DNA from: Rhizobium sp. L43
GTDB lineage: Bacteria; Pseudomonadota; Alphaproteobacteria; Rhizobiales; Rhizobiaceae
NCBI RefSeq assembly: GCF_002531725.1
Contig: NZ_NWSQ01000017.1
Span: forward strand, 62,001-126,000
Length of the DNA: 64,000 nucleotides
Direction: 5' to 3'
Part shown: in pieces, positions 33,400 to 43,585 of the stretch
Layout: the number at the start of each line of letters is the position of its first letter
How positions within the stretch are numbered: position 1 is the first letter of the stretch
The notes under the pieces: generated by a model
Seen by the model: the letters and a program-made list of their open reading frames with translations, nothing else
Told to the model about the DNA's origin: nothing
Databases searched by the model: none
Translations under genes and position numbers: made by a program

Positions 33400-34240
33400 T
33401 CGTGATTGGCTCCTCCGGCGCGATAGTCATGATCGCCACCAAGCCGGTCGACTTCCGCAAGGGCGCGGAAGTTGGCCGCTTTGGTGAAGGTTGAAATGGG
33501 AGCTGATCCGTTCCCCGGCACGATCTACTTGTTCCGGGCCAAGCGAACCGACCGCATCAACCTGATCTTCTGGGATGGCGGCGGCGTCTGCTTGGTCGCC
33601 AACCGGCTTGAGGATGGAGAGTTCGATTGGCCCCGGATGCAAGATGGCGGCGATGCATCTGAAATCCAGTTCTCTCCGCTGTTTTAGGGATTGCAATGGA
33701 AACGCGTGCATGCGCCGAGCAAAACGCGCGCCCGTTCGGGCAGGATAGCGTCCGCGACCAATTGAATCAGCCGCATCCGACATCTCGTTCCAAGCGGCAA
33801 AATATGCTGGTTCTTGTCCCTATGATATTGGCTCGGCCTGGAACAAGCTCAATAAGTCGAGGCAGATGGGCTTGAAGCGAAGGAAGAGGTGTCGGCCGGT
33901 CTGCGCCGGGATCGCATTGCTAAAAGGCGAACGAACCGAGGTTCGTTTCCAGCCCATCTGCCTCGCATTGAGATGGTCGTTAATATCGATGACCATGCCT
34001 GCCCAGGCTGTCGTCATAATCTGCATCGGACAGGCGAAGACGTCAGCGAAAAACTCGACATCGTTCCAGCCCAATTCCGGGTGCTGGTTGTTCGCCGACC
34101 GAATTACGACTGCCGGGCCTGCGAAGATGTCGTCGTTCAAGCTCCGGCTGAAGGCGCGGGTTTTGGAGACCCACTCGGGTGGACGCCGACAGCAGGCGCA
34201 AAGATAGGGTACTTAAGAGTCGTGAATGCTTGAATGATGA
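33400..34240 (+). pseudogene. IS66-family tnpB/tnpC relic
   Basis: The plus strand reads MIATKPVDFRKGA, then after a frameshift ALVKVEMGADPFPGTIYLFR, AKRTDRINLIFWDGGGVCLV and RLEDGEFDWPRMQDG, which is the TnpB (Orf2) protein of IS66. Further on, RTNRGSFPAHLPRIEMVVNI, DDHACPGCRHNLHRTGEDVS and RVLVVRRPNYDCRACEDVVV are from the N-terminal half of TnpC. It stops near 34200. It is non-functional. Confidence 0.8.
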
Positions 34241-34514
34241 TCGTTGCCTCAAAAGCCGATCATGGCTCAGTATTTTCACGTTTTGTGGTGACTGTAAGCA
34301 CTTTTAAACGCTAAAAAGTTCTGCTATCGCGCTAGTGGATCGTGCGATGATGCACCCCTCACAGCGAGAAACTACTCTCCATCACTTGCGCGATCCACAC
34401 TCTACCACCCACGCATCTTGCCTTCACCTCTCATTAGACTTTCGTTCATTGGCGATTAGACGTTTGATCCTAGACTTTGATGGAGCGTCACTCTCTCCGG
34501 ATTGGACGGCTGCA

Positions 34515-35090
34515 TTTATGAGACAAATTCTCCATGGCAGCACCGCAACGACAGAGGCAATACAAAACAATTAAGAGAGCCTTCGAAACTCTGCGGTATC
34601 AATCAGAGACGGCTCCAAATGAAAGAAACGAACATCCGTCGCCGATCTTTCGACTGATCTGAAAGGACCGAAGTCGACCATTCCTCAAGTGACGCGCTCG
34701 TTGCTGCACCAGTGCCAGCAACGCAACGAGCTTACACGTCGATTTCGCCCATGTGCAGCCCGCCAATGGCAAGCTCTACCTCTTCACCCCCATCGACTGA
34801 ACGTGTAGGTTCGTCTGACCACAGTACATGTCGGCGGCAATCTGGTCAGGCCGTTCCTTAAATTATGCATACCGTGCTGACGGACAATAGCATGCAGTTC
34901 GTCAATCGCGCCTGCGATCGATACGCATTGCATCACATCTTCAACAACTGCGACGAGAACAGCTCGAGTATCGGCTGGCTCAGGTGAAACCTTCCTCGAC
35001 AAAGTTCAGTTCGAGTGGATGAGGTTGCTCGCTCAAGGAGGCTACCGTCAAGCGCTCCCATGACGATGACCCTTGCGAACGCATCTTAGA
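34515..35090 (+). pseudogene. IS481-like transposase relic (DDE integrase core)
   Basis: Scattered in-frame pieces follow the family order: MRQILHGSTATTEAIQNN (helix-turn-helix start), SVADLSTDLKGPKSTIPQ, HVDFAHVQPANGKLYLFTPI (first catalytic Asp region), TVLTDNSMQFVNRACDRYAL (second Asp region), ending near the position of the third acidic residue. Multiple stops and frameshifts break it. Confidence 0.7.
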
Positions 35091-35418
35091 GACTTCATCG
35101 AAGCCTAGTCTAGCATTTCGGCCGCCGTCTCAAGACGCTCAAAGCGCCTTACCCCATACGAATTCATCTGCTGGAGAGGGGACCCGAGCATTTTCCCAAT
35201 TCGGTCTCCGGCGATCTGGGAAGCCCGCCGTTCTGAAAGACCCATCACAGCGTTCGCATTTCGCTTTTCAGTTGTAGTGCAGTTTCTGAAATTCTATACC
35301 CGTGCCTAAGATCGGCTGCTTTCGCGCCGGCCTTCTGCTTCTTCATTCGTCCGTCCTCGAGCCGGAAAGCTCAATTCCATTGGTCAAGAGTTTTGGGGCA
35401 GCTTACAATGGGCCAGCC

Positions 35419-35457
35419 TCTAATCCATTCTGGAGGAAGCTCTCCGTGGCAGGTCAG
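35419..35457. repeat. Second copy of the 38110-38203 terminal repeat
   Basis: These bases (TCTAATCCATTCTGGAGGAA then GTGGCAGGTCA) match, on the opposite strand, the left arm of the near-palindrome at 38110-38203 with a few changes. It is likely an IS end left by the same element type. Confidence 0.6.
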
Positions 35458-35614
35458 GCTGTTCTTCGTTCGAATTGGGAGCCACTATGTTCGGCTGGGC
35501 CCGCAGGTTAATCTCGTCGATGCAAGACGAACACATTAATTCATCACCATCGATCTTCTTGCCGCTACCACAACGCATGCATACGTGCCCATATTTCTTT
35601 TTGCCAAACAGCAT
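35420..35614 (-). CDS. Small double-CxxC protein, possibly truncated
   Basis: 64 residues with a zinc-ribbon-like pair of motifs: CMRC (about 12-15) and CSSC (about 28-31) within YGHVCMRCGSGKKIDGDELM. The C-terminal third reads into the repeat copy at 35419-35457, so the original end is probably lost. No family was recognised. It may be a real small protein or a relic. Confidence 0.3.
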   Translation of the reverse strand: MLFGKKKYGHVCMRCGSGKKIDGDELMCSSCIDEINLRAQPNIVAPNSNEEQPDLPRRASSRMD

Positions 35615-36353
35615 CGATCCGACTCTTTCTCAATAATTCTAATACTTTATCGACAAGCGAAAATAGTTCAACTCGCAAGATATTGCGATAATTCTTGCAA
35701 TTTTAATCGAGTTTTATGGCCTCTCCAGGCGCTCCGAATTCCTTGCCGCAGCGGCAACCCGTGTCGAAAAGGTATCAGTACGCTCGACTTGTTGCGGTAC
35801 GCTCCCTTGATTCTGTGGATCGTTTCACGGATGTGGAAATCGACATTGTGAAATCGGTACGATTCCTGCGGTGCTTCAGGGACTCCTTCCCCTTCGTCAG
35901 CAGGTACCGGAACGTCTTCACCGAACTCGTACCGACCTATCAATGCGAGACCGTGCTGATATAACCTCTGGCCTTTCGTTCCCGAAAGAATTGGGTACAC
36001 CGCGGCGGCGCTCACCACCTTGGGATTGATCTGCAACTCAGCGTGCGTTGTGATGGAGTTGGCAATGGCGGGCATCGGACTCGCGGCGACAGCCGGCCGG
36101 AGGAAATAAATAAATCTCAAAATTGTCCCCAGAAATACCTACAACCATCATTGGCCCAGCGGACTGTTTGATGGCGCCCCCTACGAGCGGACAGTAATGG
36201 CAAGATTCGCGGGAGAGTCGAGCCCGGATCCAGACTTTTTCTGGGATTATTAATGGGAGATAAGACTTTATAAACCGAGAAAATACGTCTTGGCTGGAGC
36301 GTCCGTATTTTCACTGAAAGCGCATCCCGCGCTTGTGAAGTAGTTTGTGTTAA
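35615..36353. other. Degraded stretch without recognisable genes
   Basis: Overlapping frames exist on both strands (for example a 150-codon minus frame ending at 35668), but none shows a family motif, a clear start or biased codon use. I read it as eroded accessory DNA. Confidence 0.35.
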
Positions 36354-36500
36354 TCGTATCAAAAAGGTATCCAATTCGTCGCCAGAGTGCTTTGCCTTAT
36401 GTCGGGTTATTCGCATCCAGTGTTTGATCTTGGCGGAGGCTTGCTTGATAGGATTGAAGCTCAATGAGTACTCGGCAGAACTGCATCTGGCGCCAGCCCT
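36354..36500 (-). pseudogene. IS630-family transposase C-terminal relic
   Basis: The minus strand reads RAGARCSSAEYSLSFNPIKQ then ASAKIKHWMRITRHKA. This matches the conserved IS630 block around the third catalytic residue (usually YSPDLNPIEQ...KIKHWMR); here the catalytic Glu is replaced by Lys. The rest of the gene is not recognisable. Confidence 0.6.
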
Positions 36501-36781
36501 CTTTGATGACGTCATGAATTCCAGACCAACGGACCACCGGACATTAACGCCAATACCCCTCCCTTGCTCGTTGCCGCCGCGACGGGATATTCTCGAGAAT
36601 TCCACGTAAAACGGCACGCGGTTTTGAATGGCAACACAGAACCACATCTCAGGCCGTGGTGCCCATACTGTATTTCGATCGCAGAAGTATCTGCATGCGT
36701 AGTTGATCTTCTCAGAAGGTCTGTTCACGTAGGTGGGTTTCTGTCAAAGTAACAACAGGTGTCCGCATGCCTGATTTCTTC

Positions 36782-37510
36782 TTAGAAGCCGACACCATCT
36801 CCGCGAAGTTCACATGCAATAGTGCCAAATACTATACGAATATCCAGCCAGAGGTTGAAGTTTTCGATGTAGTATAGATCCGCATTGATGCGGGCTCGTG
36901 CCTTTGCAACCCGGTCGGTTGGTCCCCGTAGGCCGCGCATCTGAGCAAGACCCGTCAGGCCGGGGCGCATAACGTGGCGTCTATGATAGGCAGGAACGAG
37001 TTCTTCATAAAGGATTCCACCAGCAAGCATACCGATCGCATGGCACCTCGGTCCGACAAGCGACATATCGCCTCGCAATACATTGTAAAGCTGCGGCAAC
37101 TCGTCCAAATTTGTTTTGCGAAGTATAGCGCCGAGACGAGTAATTCTGGGGTCGTTTTTTATTGTTTGCTGGGTACCGGTCACGTCACAAAGTTCTGAGC
37201 GCATCGAACGAAATTTGTAGACCTTGATTTTCTTCCCACCTTTGCCCCACCGAACCTGAGAAAAAAGCGATGATCCACGGCTCTCAAGCCTGATAAGGAA
37301 GGCGATCGTGAGCAAGAACGGCGCGAGGATGAGCAGAGCACTGGCCGAAGCTATGACATCGAACAGACGCTTTAGTATGAAGTTATACGCCTCGGGTCGA
37401 GGTGTAACGGCTGCGCCATATCGAGATTGCCAATCAGCAGTGGCATCCTGTACGATCATATTAGCTGGAAAGATATTACTTACACTATCTTCTGTCGTCG
37501 CCGTCGACAT
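36782..37510 (-). CDS. Undecaprenyl-phosphate sugar phosphotransferase (island locus)
   Basis: 242 residues. A 40-residue soluble N-terminus is followed by LKRLFDVIASASALLILAPF (about 46-65), the re-entrant helix. Then come YKFRSMR (about 96-102), KNDPRITRLGAILRKTNLDELPQL with the catalytic Asp-Glu dyad intact, MSLVGPRCHAIGM, and the C-terminal RPGLTGLAQMRGLRGPTDR. That ending is typical of the glucose-specific WcaJ/GumD-like group rather than ExoY. It should begin repeat-unit synthesis for the island polysaccharide. It is the left-most intact gene of this set, separated from the BY-kinase by 1 kb of IS debris. Confidence 0.88.
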   Translation of the reverse strand: MSTATTEDSVSNIFPANMIVQDATADWQSRYGAAVTPRPEAYNFILKRLFDVIASASALLILAPFLLTIAFLIRLESRGSSLFSQVRWGKGGKKIKVYKFRSMRSELCDVTGTQQTIKNDPRITRLGAILRKTNLDELPQLYNVLRGDMSLVGPRCHAIGMLAGGILYEELVPAYHRRHVMRPGLTGLAQMRGLRGPTDRVAKARARINADLYYIENFNLWLDIRIVFGTIACELRGDGVGF

Positions 37511-38109
37511 CGCACTCTGCTCTTAATTGATATTCGGTATGGAAATTTCTTTACTTCGACAAACGCGCGCCGTCATCAAATAAATTAACAAATGGTTAAC
37601 TGCTAACACTATTTTTGGGTGCATGTCGCGCCCAGGATCACGCCAGCATGATGGATTCCTGCATTATTGGGGACAATTTGAAGTTCACCGATAGCCTGCG
37701 GCCGATAATCGCCGCGAGTACAAAGCTAGTGCAGATCCGTAATCAATGAATCGATTGCGAGATGACGTAACGCGGCGAAGCTGATTCAACATCCACAGCG
37801 ACGACGTGAATGATGACACGAGCGGTCCGCGATCATCTTCCGTTGCGCGTTTGACCGCCGAAGGCTGTTTGCTCCGATTTGCTGATTGGCTTTAAGCGCA
37901 TGTATATGTCATGCGCTATTTCCGCTATTGAGATCTTGTCCGCCGATGATTTTGGTCGCCGGCGGAAGGTTCGGATCGTTTAGGAAAGCCTACAAGGTTT
38001 TCGGCAGGGGTCGGCGACGGCACGGCGATATGGATTGTCGCGGCTATTGTTGACCCGTTGGCGTCGGAATACCGAAGTCGCCTTCTGAGCGATTCCGCGT
38101 CAACGGGCT
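37511..38109. other. Intergenic region, promoter side of the sugar transferase; otherwise empty
   Basis: The first 100 bp are AT-rich and should carry the transferase promoter. The remainder shows no coding frame or family match. Confidence 0.4.
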
Positions 38110-38203
38110 TTGACCTGCCACTGCGAATTTCCTCCAGGATGGATTAGAGTCCGGCCCGCCGGGGCTCTAGTCGCCGCTGGATGAAAGTTCAGTGGCAGGT
38201 CAA
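38110..38203. repeat. 94-bp near-palindrome with 14-bp perfect ends
   Basis: TTGACCTGCCACTG at 38110-38123 is exactly complemented by CAGTGGCAGGTCAA at 38190-38203. The bases between also pair imperfectly around a GC-rich centre near 38157. One arm recurs at 35419-35457. The structure looks like two facing ends of the same IS type, or a small palindromic element. Confidence 0.65.
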
Positions 38204-38545
38204 CCCCTGCGCGGTATCGCTCTGAGAAGAAAGGCGTGGCTATTCGCCGGTTCCCTGCGCGGCGGCGAGCGTGCCGCCTTCATGTATTCCCTGATCGTCA
38301 CGGCAAAGATGAACGATATCGATCTCAGGCCTGGCTGCCGGGCGTGCTCGCACGCATGCCCAGTATTCCCGTATCACGGCTGCCGGAACTGTTGCCGTGG
38401 AACTGGACCGCCGGAAGCGCCCGGCAGATGGCGGCCTGATTGCGCGCCCGACGCATGTCTATACGATCGACTACGTCGCCATGCTAATCGGAGAGAACGT
38501 CGAACTCATCCAGGAGATCGCGTCCTTCCATAGAGAATCCGCTGT
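38190..38545 (+). pseudogene. IS66 tnpC C-terminal relic plus start of its downstream small gene
   Basis: Plus-strand frames give RGIALRRKAWLFAGSLRGGE and RAAFMYSLIVTAKMNDIDLR, then VLARMPSIPVSRLPELLPWN and WTAGSARQMAA. This is the typical C-terminus of IS66 TnpC. It is followed by ARPTHVYTIDYVAMLIGENV and ELIQEIA, the start of a small protein usually found behind tnpC; it is cut at about 38530 where the BY-kinase gene end begins. A matching relic lies at 46490-46850. Confidence 0.75.
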
Positions 38546-38549
38546 CCGC

Positions 38550-40853
38550 TCATCCCTCCTGATAATAGGATGAATAGCGATTGTGGTAATATTCGCCCGA
38601 GCCATAAGAGCGGTAAAGCTTCAGCCTTTCCGTATCGACCTTGTTGAGGATGACGCCAATGCATTTGCGGAGTAGCTCTGGATGCGTTGAGAAGGTCGAA
38701 CGGACGACACGTCGCGATGTCCGACCCCATTCAACAACCGCCAGTGATGCATCGAGATGCGGACCAATTGCGCGCGCATCAACAACAGGTCCAAGTGGCG
38801 GGAGGTCTAAAACAATATAATCAAAATGAGTTCTAAGCTCTTCCAAAAGATCCACCATTTGAGGTGAAGATAGGAGATCGGAAGAATGCGGGACCCGCCC
38901 CCTAACCACCGCAGGCAGGAAGGCAAGCTTCGTCTTGGTGTCGAGAAGCAGCACATTCTGCATTGACTTGTCCTCCAGAATTACCTCCAAAAGACCTTGT
39001 TCGGCATGAGGCCCAATGGCGCGCGTTGCACCAGGGTTGCGCAAGTCAGCGTCGATCAGCAGGGTTCTTGCGCCCTGCGTTGCGAGAAGCTGGGCAAAAT
39101 TGATCGCAACCGTCGATTTTCCTTCTCCCGGAAGACAGGATACGACGCCGACAACCTTACTAGCCCGACCGGTGATCTCCGTATCAAGACCGATCTTCGC
39201 ACCGCGCAGTGTTTCAGCGAAGACTGACAACGGGTATTCTGTAACATAGCGTGTCGTCAGGTTTCCGGTTTGCAATGCCCGCGGAGAACTAAGCGGTACG
39301 TCGCCGGCATCGACATTTTTCGTTTTTACTAGTGGTATATAGCCAACGCATTCAAGGGAAAGGGCGTCTCGGATCTGTTCTCCTGTGCGGAAGAAGCGAT
39401 CACGAAACTCCCTGTATGCTCCAATAGAACCACCAAAACCAGCACCGAGAATTATGGAAAAAAAGACAACAAGCGACTTTATCGGCGAGCTCGGCTTCAT
39501 CGGAACACGCGGCGTAGCTATGATTCGGGAGTTGGTGATAGGGAATGATTGCTGCTGGGTTGCTTCTTGGAAGCGCGTCAGAAAGGTCTGATATAGATTC
39601 TTGTATGTATCTGCAGTTCGCTCCAGCTCGCGCAGCTGAACTTGCGTCTCGCCTGCTGCGCTGGATACATTCGTTGCCTCGACAACGCTATCCGCTAGTC
39701 TCGTTTCACGCTCTTGAGCAACCACCAGCTCACTTTGATAACTTTGTGCAATTCTATTAAGTTCCTCAAACATCTGGCGTTTGTATTCGGCCATTTCATT
39801 GCGGAGCCGTACGGCCTGCACATGATTAGGTCCGAGACGCGTTGATATCTCGGCTTCGGTCTTGGAAGCCTCCAGGTATTTTTTGCGAAGTTCGTTTGAA
39901 ACGGAACTCGCGAGGACATCGGCTACGATCGAATCCGTCTGCCCGGAGTCGATGATCGACTTAACCTGATTGTATTGTGCTTGAACTTGCGCCGTGGCGG
40001 CTCGGGCGGTGATGAGTGCGCTGTTCAATTCAGAAAGCTGTTGGTCGCTGAGCAACGAATTACCATTGCTGCCGGCGACCTGTATCAGCCCATGCTCTGT
40101 GCGAAATTTTTGAACCGCGAGATCAGAATCGAGAGCCTTCTGACGAAGCTCTTCGATCCGTTTCTGGAGCCAATCACCGGCGCGTTGCATCGCCTCATAT
40201 TTCGAATCTAACTTCTCACGAATGTATGCATTCGCAATTTCGTTTGCGATTTGAGCGGCAAGGTCCGCTGATTCGGACGTATAACTAATCGACAACACGT
40301 AGGACCTACCTATGCGGTCCACTGACATATTCTTGAGTAGCCTATCTGCGGCAATTTCGCGTTTTAAACCGTCTTCCAACTTTTCCGAGTTTGGGAACCA
40401 GTAACCGAAGCTCAGAAAAGAACTAATGGTCCCCAAAAAGGACTGCGTGGGGGCCATAAAGATGCCCTTATCTAAAAGCTTCAGTTTATCGATGACCGCA
40501 AAGGTAATGGTATCCGATTTGAAGATCTCGGCCTCACTAAGGACAGTTGCATCGTCAGCGACAGGGGTATTCATATTCGAGAGCTGGTTTACGAGCTCGT
40601 TATTGCTTCTATCTACAAGAATGCTTGCCTTCGCCGTATATCTCGGTACGGCAGTGAATGCGTAAACAAAACCCAAGACTGCAAATGTGACCATGCAGAG
40701 CGCGACGACGCTCCATTGCCGCCGGATGATGGCGAAAAGCTGTTCAACTTTGAATAGTACACCGTGGTCTGCATCGTCCCAATAGCTGTCAGCCTGAATA
40801 GGCTGCTTGTCTGGCGATAGCAATGTGACCTCCGTAACAGGCGCTAAGAGCAT
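38550..40853 (-). CDS. Polysaccharide co-polymerase with BY-kinase domain (Wzz/ExoP/Wzc type)
   Basis: 767 residues. Membrane helix 1 lies at about 47-67, followed by a long periplasmic part with coiled coils (about 200-420) containing a Pro-rich PRVPMKPSSPIKSL (about 444-457) just before helix 2 (about 458-478). The cytoplasmic BY-kinase has Walker A GVVSCLPGEGKST (about 563-575), Walker A' LLIDADLRNP and Walker B YIVLDLPPL. The Tyr cluster at the extreme C-terminus (YRSYGSGEYYHNRYSSYYQ) has eight Tyr. It should control chain length through autophosphorylation cycles. No cognate phosphatase or outer-membrane export gene is near, unlike typical wza-wzb-wzc sets. Compare the degenerate kinase at 4550-6307. 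Confidence 0.92.
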   Translation of the reverse strand: MLLAPVTEVTLLSPDKQPIQADSYWDDADHGVLFKVEQLFAIIRRQWSVVALCMVTFAVLGFVYAFTAVPRYTAKASILVDRSNNELVNQLSNMNTPVADDATVLSEAEIFKSDTITFAVIDKLKLLDKGIFMAPTQSFLGTISSFLSFGYWFPNSEKLEDGLKREIAADRLLKNMSVDRIGRSYVLSISYTSESADLAAQIANEIANAYIREKLDSKYEAMQRAGDWLQKRIEELRQKALDSDLAVQKFRTEHGLIQVAGSNGNSLLSDQQLSELNSALITARAATAQVQAQYNQVKSIIDSGQTDSIVADVLASSVSNELRKKYLEASKTEAEISTRLGPNHVQAVRLRNEMAEYKRQMFEELNRIAQSYQSELVVAQERETRLADSVVEATNVSSAAGETQVQLRELERTADTYKNLYQTFLTRFQEATQQQSFPITNSRIIATPRVPMKPSSPIKSLVVFFSIILGAGFGGSIGAYREFRDRFFRTGEQIRDALSLECVGYIPLVKTKNVDAGDVPLSSPRALQTGNLTTRYVTEYPLSVFAETLRGAKIGLDTEITGRASKVVGVVSCLPGEGKSTVAINFAQLLATQGARTLLIDADLRNPGATRAIGPHAEQGLLEVILEDKSMQNVLLLDTKTKLAFLPAVVRGRVPHSSDLLSSPQMVDLLEELRTHFDYIVLDLPPLGPVVDARAIGPHLDASLAVVEWGRTSRRVVRSTFSTHPELLRKCIGVILNKVDTERLKLYRSYGSGEYYHNRYSSYYQEG

Positions 40854-41097
40854 TTTAATATTTTGACAGTCTTATTAAATGAGGCTTAATTTGGGTTTAA
40901 CGAAATAAACCGGCGGAGAGTCAGACCACCATCTCCTCCAACGCCATATGTGCGATAGAGCCAAAAGCGATTTGCTCAAGGGAGATTGATCAGCGAGAAA
41001 TACCGATCGACCTTGCATCAAAGCCAAATCTCAGTAAAGATCAACATCCGCATCAATTCCAACTGGTAGCGACGTTTTCGACACAAATGCCAAGTGC

Positions 41098-42219
41098 CTA
41101 GCTTTTAAGCGCGCAGACAAGTTTTTCAACGTGCCGTCGCCAAGTAAAGTAATCTACTACACTCTGGCAATTTTGCCGCAAGATGCCAAGCTTCATCGCA
41201 TCATTGAACAGATGCATCATTGCATCCGCGAGAGCTTTTGAATTTCGCGGCAAAACAAGCATGCCGCTCCTTCCATCAACAACCACCTCTGGGATGGCAT
41301 CGGTAAAAGTTGCTATGGAAGGCAATCCCGCCGCTGCGGCTTCGAGCAATACCAAACCGAATCCTTCGACAGTCAAGGGGTCCGGAACTGCCGCATGAAC
41401 AAAAACGTCGGCGGCGGCGTAATAGTCCAGAAGCGTCTCTAACGCTACCGGACCTGTGTATTTCACGGAGCAATCTGCAGCGTTGATCTTGTTCTTGATT
41501 AGCTCCGCATACCGCAAATCAACGGAGCGCCCTACTACGTGGAATTCCATTTGTTGCTTCATGCTATCTGGAAGAAGGCAGGCCGCGTCGATTGAGTACT
41601 CCACACCCTTTCTCGGCTCCAGCCGCCCAACAGACAAAAATACAAATTTGTTGGAGTCGATATTCAATCGCTTCCTGCTTGCCTGCTTATCGCGCTTTTC
41701 GGAATATTTTTCTCGATTCACACCAAGCGGGTTTGCTAAAATTTTGGTGGCATTCAAGCCCCCATGTCGTGACACAGCCAAACTTTTTGTGAACTCTGAG
41801 TTAGCGTTAAGAAGCTCCAATTCCACAAGTGGATTCAACCATTTCGGCAAAAACCCCAGCATCTTTCCCCTAATCTCCGTACCATGCAGAACCATGGCCC
41901 GCTTGCCCCAACGCTTTCCAAGCATAGACAAGAGAAGCCCAGAACGGTGGTCTGCGGCGATTAGAGCATCAAATGACTCACGTCGAAGGGCTCGGCGCAG
42001 CCTAAGAAAAGCAACCGGAAGAGAACTAATTTTGAAAGTTCCTTGGGACAACATGTGAACTGGAAAACGCTCGGTGTAAGATTGCGCTCCCTGATTACCC
42101 AGCAAAAATACCGTTACGCCATGGCCTTGATTCAGTAGCTCATTAGCCACTTCCCACGCATAGGTAGCAATCCCTCCTGGATATGGAGGAAACTCAGCTG
42201 TTATAATACAAAACTTCAA
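41098..42219 (-). CDS. GT4-family glycosyltransferase
   Basis: 373 residues of GT-B fold. The N-terminus (CIITAEFPPYPGGIATYAWE) has the glycine loop of GT4 enzymes. The C-terminal domain has FLSVGRLEPRKGVEYSIDAA (about 192-211), HVVGRSVDL, and the E-x7-E segment VEGFGLVLLEAAAAGLPSIA (about 288-307). It starts with TTG, preceded by AGAGGTG at close spacing; no better start is available without losing the first strand. It follows another GT4 gene by 24 bp, suggesting co-transcription. The sugar and linkage are not readable. Confidence 0.87.
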   Translation of the reverse strand: MKFCIITAEFPPYPGGIATYAWEVANELLNQGHGVTVFLLGNQGAQSYTERFPVHMLSQGTFKISSLPVAFLRLRRALRRESFDALIAADHRSGLLLSMLGKRWGKRAMVLHGTEIRGKMLGFLPKWLNPLVELELLNANSEFTKSLAVSRHGGLNATKILANPLGVNREKYSEKRDKQASRKRLNIDSNKFVFLSVGRLEPRKGVEYSIDAACLLPDSMKQQMEFHVVGRSVDLRYAELIKNKINAADCSVKYTGPVALETLLDYYAAADVFVHAAVPDPLTVEGFGLVLLEAAAAGLPSIATFTDAIPEVVVDGRSGMLVLPRNSKALADAMMHLFNDAMKLGILRQNCQSVVDYFTWRRHVEKLVCALKS

Positions 42220-42243
42220 GAAACACCTCTCGACACCAAAAAT

Positions 42244-43422
42244 TTAATTCACAAGCATTTTCTTCACGTATTCGTAGAACTTCTTTCGCCGTTCCTGAAC
42301 GTGATCTACTACATACTCTTGGCATCGCTCGATGTTTATCCGGCTCATCTGACTGAGCGTTTCCCTATCACCGATGATTTTGGCGAGCTTATCCGCCCAC
42401 GCAGACGCCAAATTGGGTCTGACCAGAAATTCTTCTGATAACAACTCGCGACTACCCGGCAAATCCGATGACAGACACGGAAGACCTCGGGCCATTGCTT
42501 CAATCAAGACCCTGGGTAGTCCCTCCTGGCGGGACGGAAGGACAAACAAATCGCATTCGTCGAGCACATCCATAACCGCTTGACCGGCATCTAATCGCCC
42601 TAAGAATTTGACCCGATTTGCTAAACCAAGGCGCTCCGCGAGACGTTCAAATTCTAGCCTATTTTCTCCGTCGCCGACCAGCCACAACTCGACGTCCAAA
42701 TCATCTAACAACGCCACGGCATTGAGAATGATATCTTGTCCCTTGAGATGCTTCTGCATCATTGCGACATTTACCACGCGAAGAGGTGCGGATGACGGAG
42801 TGAACTGCCGTGGAGACGCCACAACCTTATCTCGCCCTAAATCCAAGGTAGTATAATTTGTTTCGTAGCCCGCCCTCGATGCAGGATAGGCTCTTTGGAG
42901 AGCCTCCCTCGTTACGTATGACGCCGCAGAGGCGTGAGCACACTGCTTTCTCATCAGCCAAGTCCAAATCGGACCGTAAAAGCTACGAAGCCGCCCTCGA
43001 TACGCGCCCTCAGAGAACTGGGCAGCTGCATCTGCCATCGCTTCAACACAGTATCGCTGACCTTTAAGCATCATGACAATCCAAGCGATGCTGGGAAAGA
43101 TGCCAGGAACGCGCAACAATACGGGACTGTTTTTTGGAATTGACCAGAAGGACTGAATTATTTTTGGAAACCAGTAAATCAGTTCAGCGATGCCGTGTAC
43201 GGACGGTAACGCCGCCACTTCAACGCCCGGCCCCTCTATTTCTTTGCCATTGACGTCGACCACATTGTGTACACGGCAATGAATAACGGTCTCTTCGAAA
43301 ACTGAAGTGTAGCGCTTAGAAAAAATTTCGTAGTGATTTCGATTGGATACAGCTTTCCCGTCACGAAAGTTGAAATCCCCATCCATCACTACATGTAGTT
43401 TTTGCTTCTGCTCGAGTTTCAT
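42244..43422 (-). CDS. GT4-family glycosyltransferase
   Basis: 392 residues. The N-terminal domain starts LHVVMDGDFNFRDGKAVSNR. The GT4 domain includes VNVAMMQKHLKGQDIILNAV (about 218-237), LWLVGDGENRLEFERLAERL, VKFLGRLDAGQAVMDVLDEC, and PSRQEGLPRVLIEAMARGLP (about 306-325) with the paired Glu. It belongs to the same minus-strand gene run as the BY-kinase, another GT4 and the UDP-glucuronate epimerase. It is likely to be a repeat-unit assembly enzyme. Confidence 0.87.
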   Translation of the reverse strand: MKLEQKQKLHVVMDGDFNFRDGKAVSNRNHYEIFSKRYTSVFEETVIHCRVHNVVDVNGKEIEGPGVEVAALPSVHGIAELIYWFPKIIQSFWSIPKNSPVLLRVPGIFPSIAWIVMMLKGQRYCVEAMADAAAQFSEGAYRGRLRSFYGPIWTWLMRKQCAHASAASYVTREALQRAYPASRAGYETNYTTLDLGRDKVVASPRQFTPSSAPLRVVNVAMMQKHLKGQDIILNAVALLDDLDVELWLVGDGENRLEFERLAERLGLANRVKFLGRLDAGQAVMDVLDECDLFVLPSRQEGLPRVLIEAMARGLPCLSSDLPGSRELLSEEFLVRPNLASAWADKLAKIIGDRETLSQMSRINIERCQEYVVDHVQERRKKFYEYVKKMLVN

Positions 43423-43585
43423 TTACCGGGATTCCATATGTTGAAATCTAAGAATTGCTAAGTGACTTTCACGATAGCAGACGTTGTTTTCTTGGGATCA
43501 TTCGAACCGCCCACACCTATTGTCGACCATTCAAGTTAGCGGCCTTCTGGCGTGGTAGGCCAAGTTTCTTTATGCATTACTAGCG

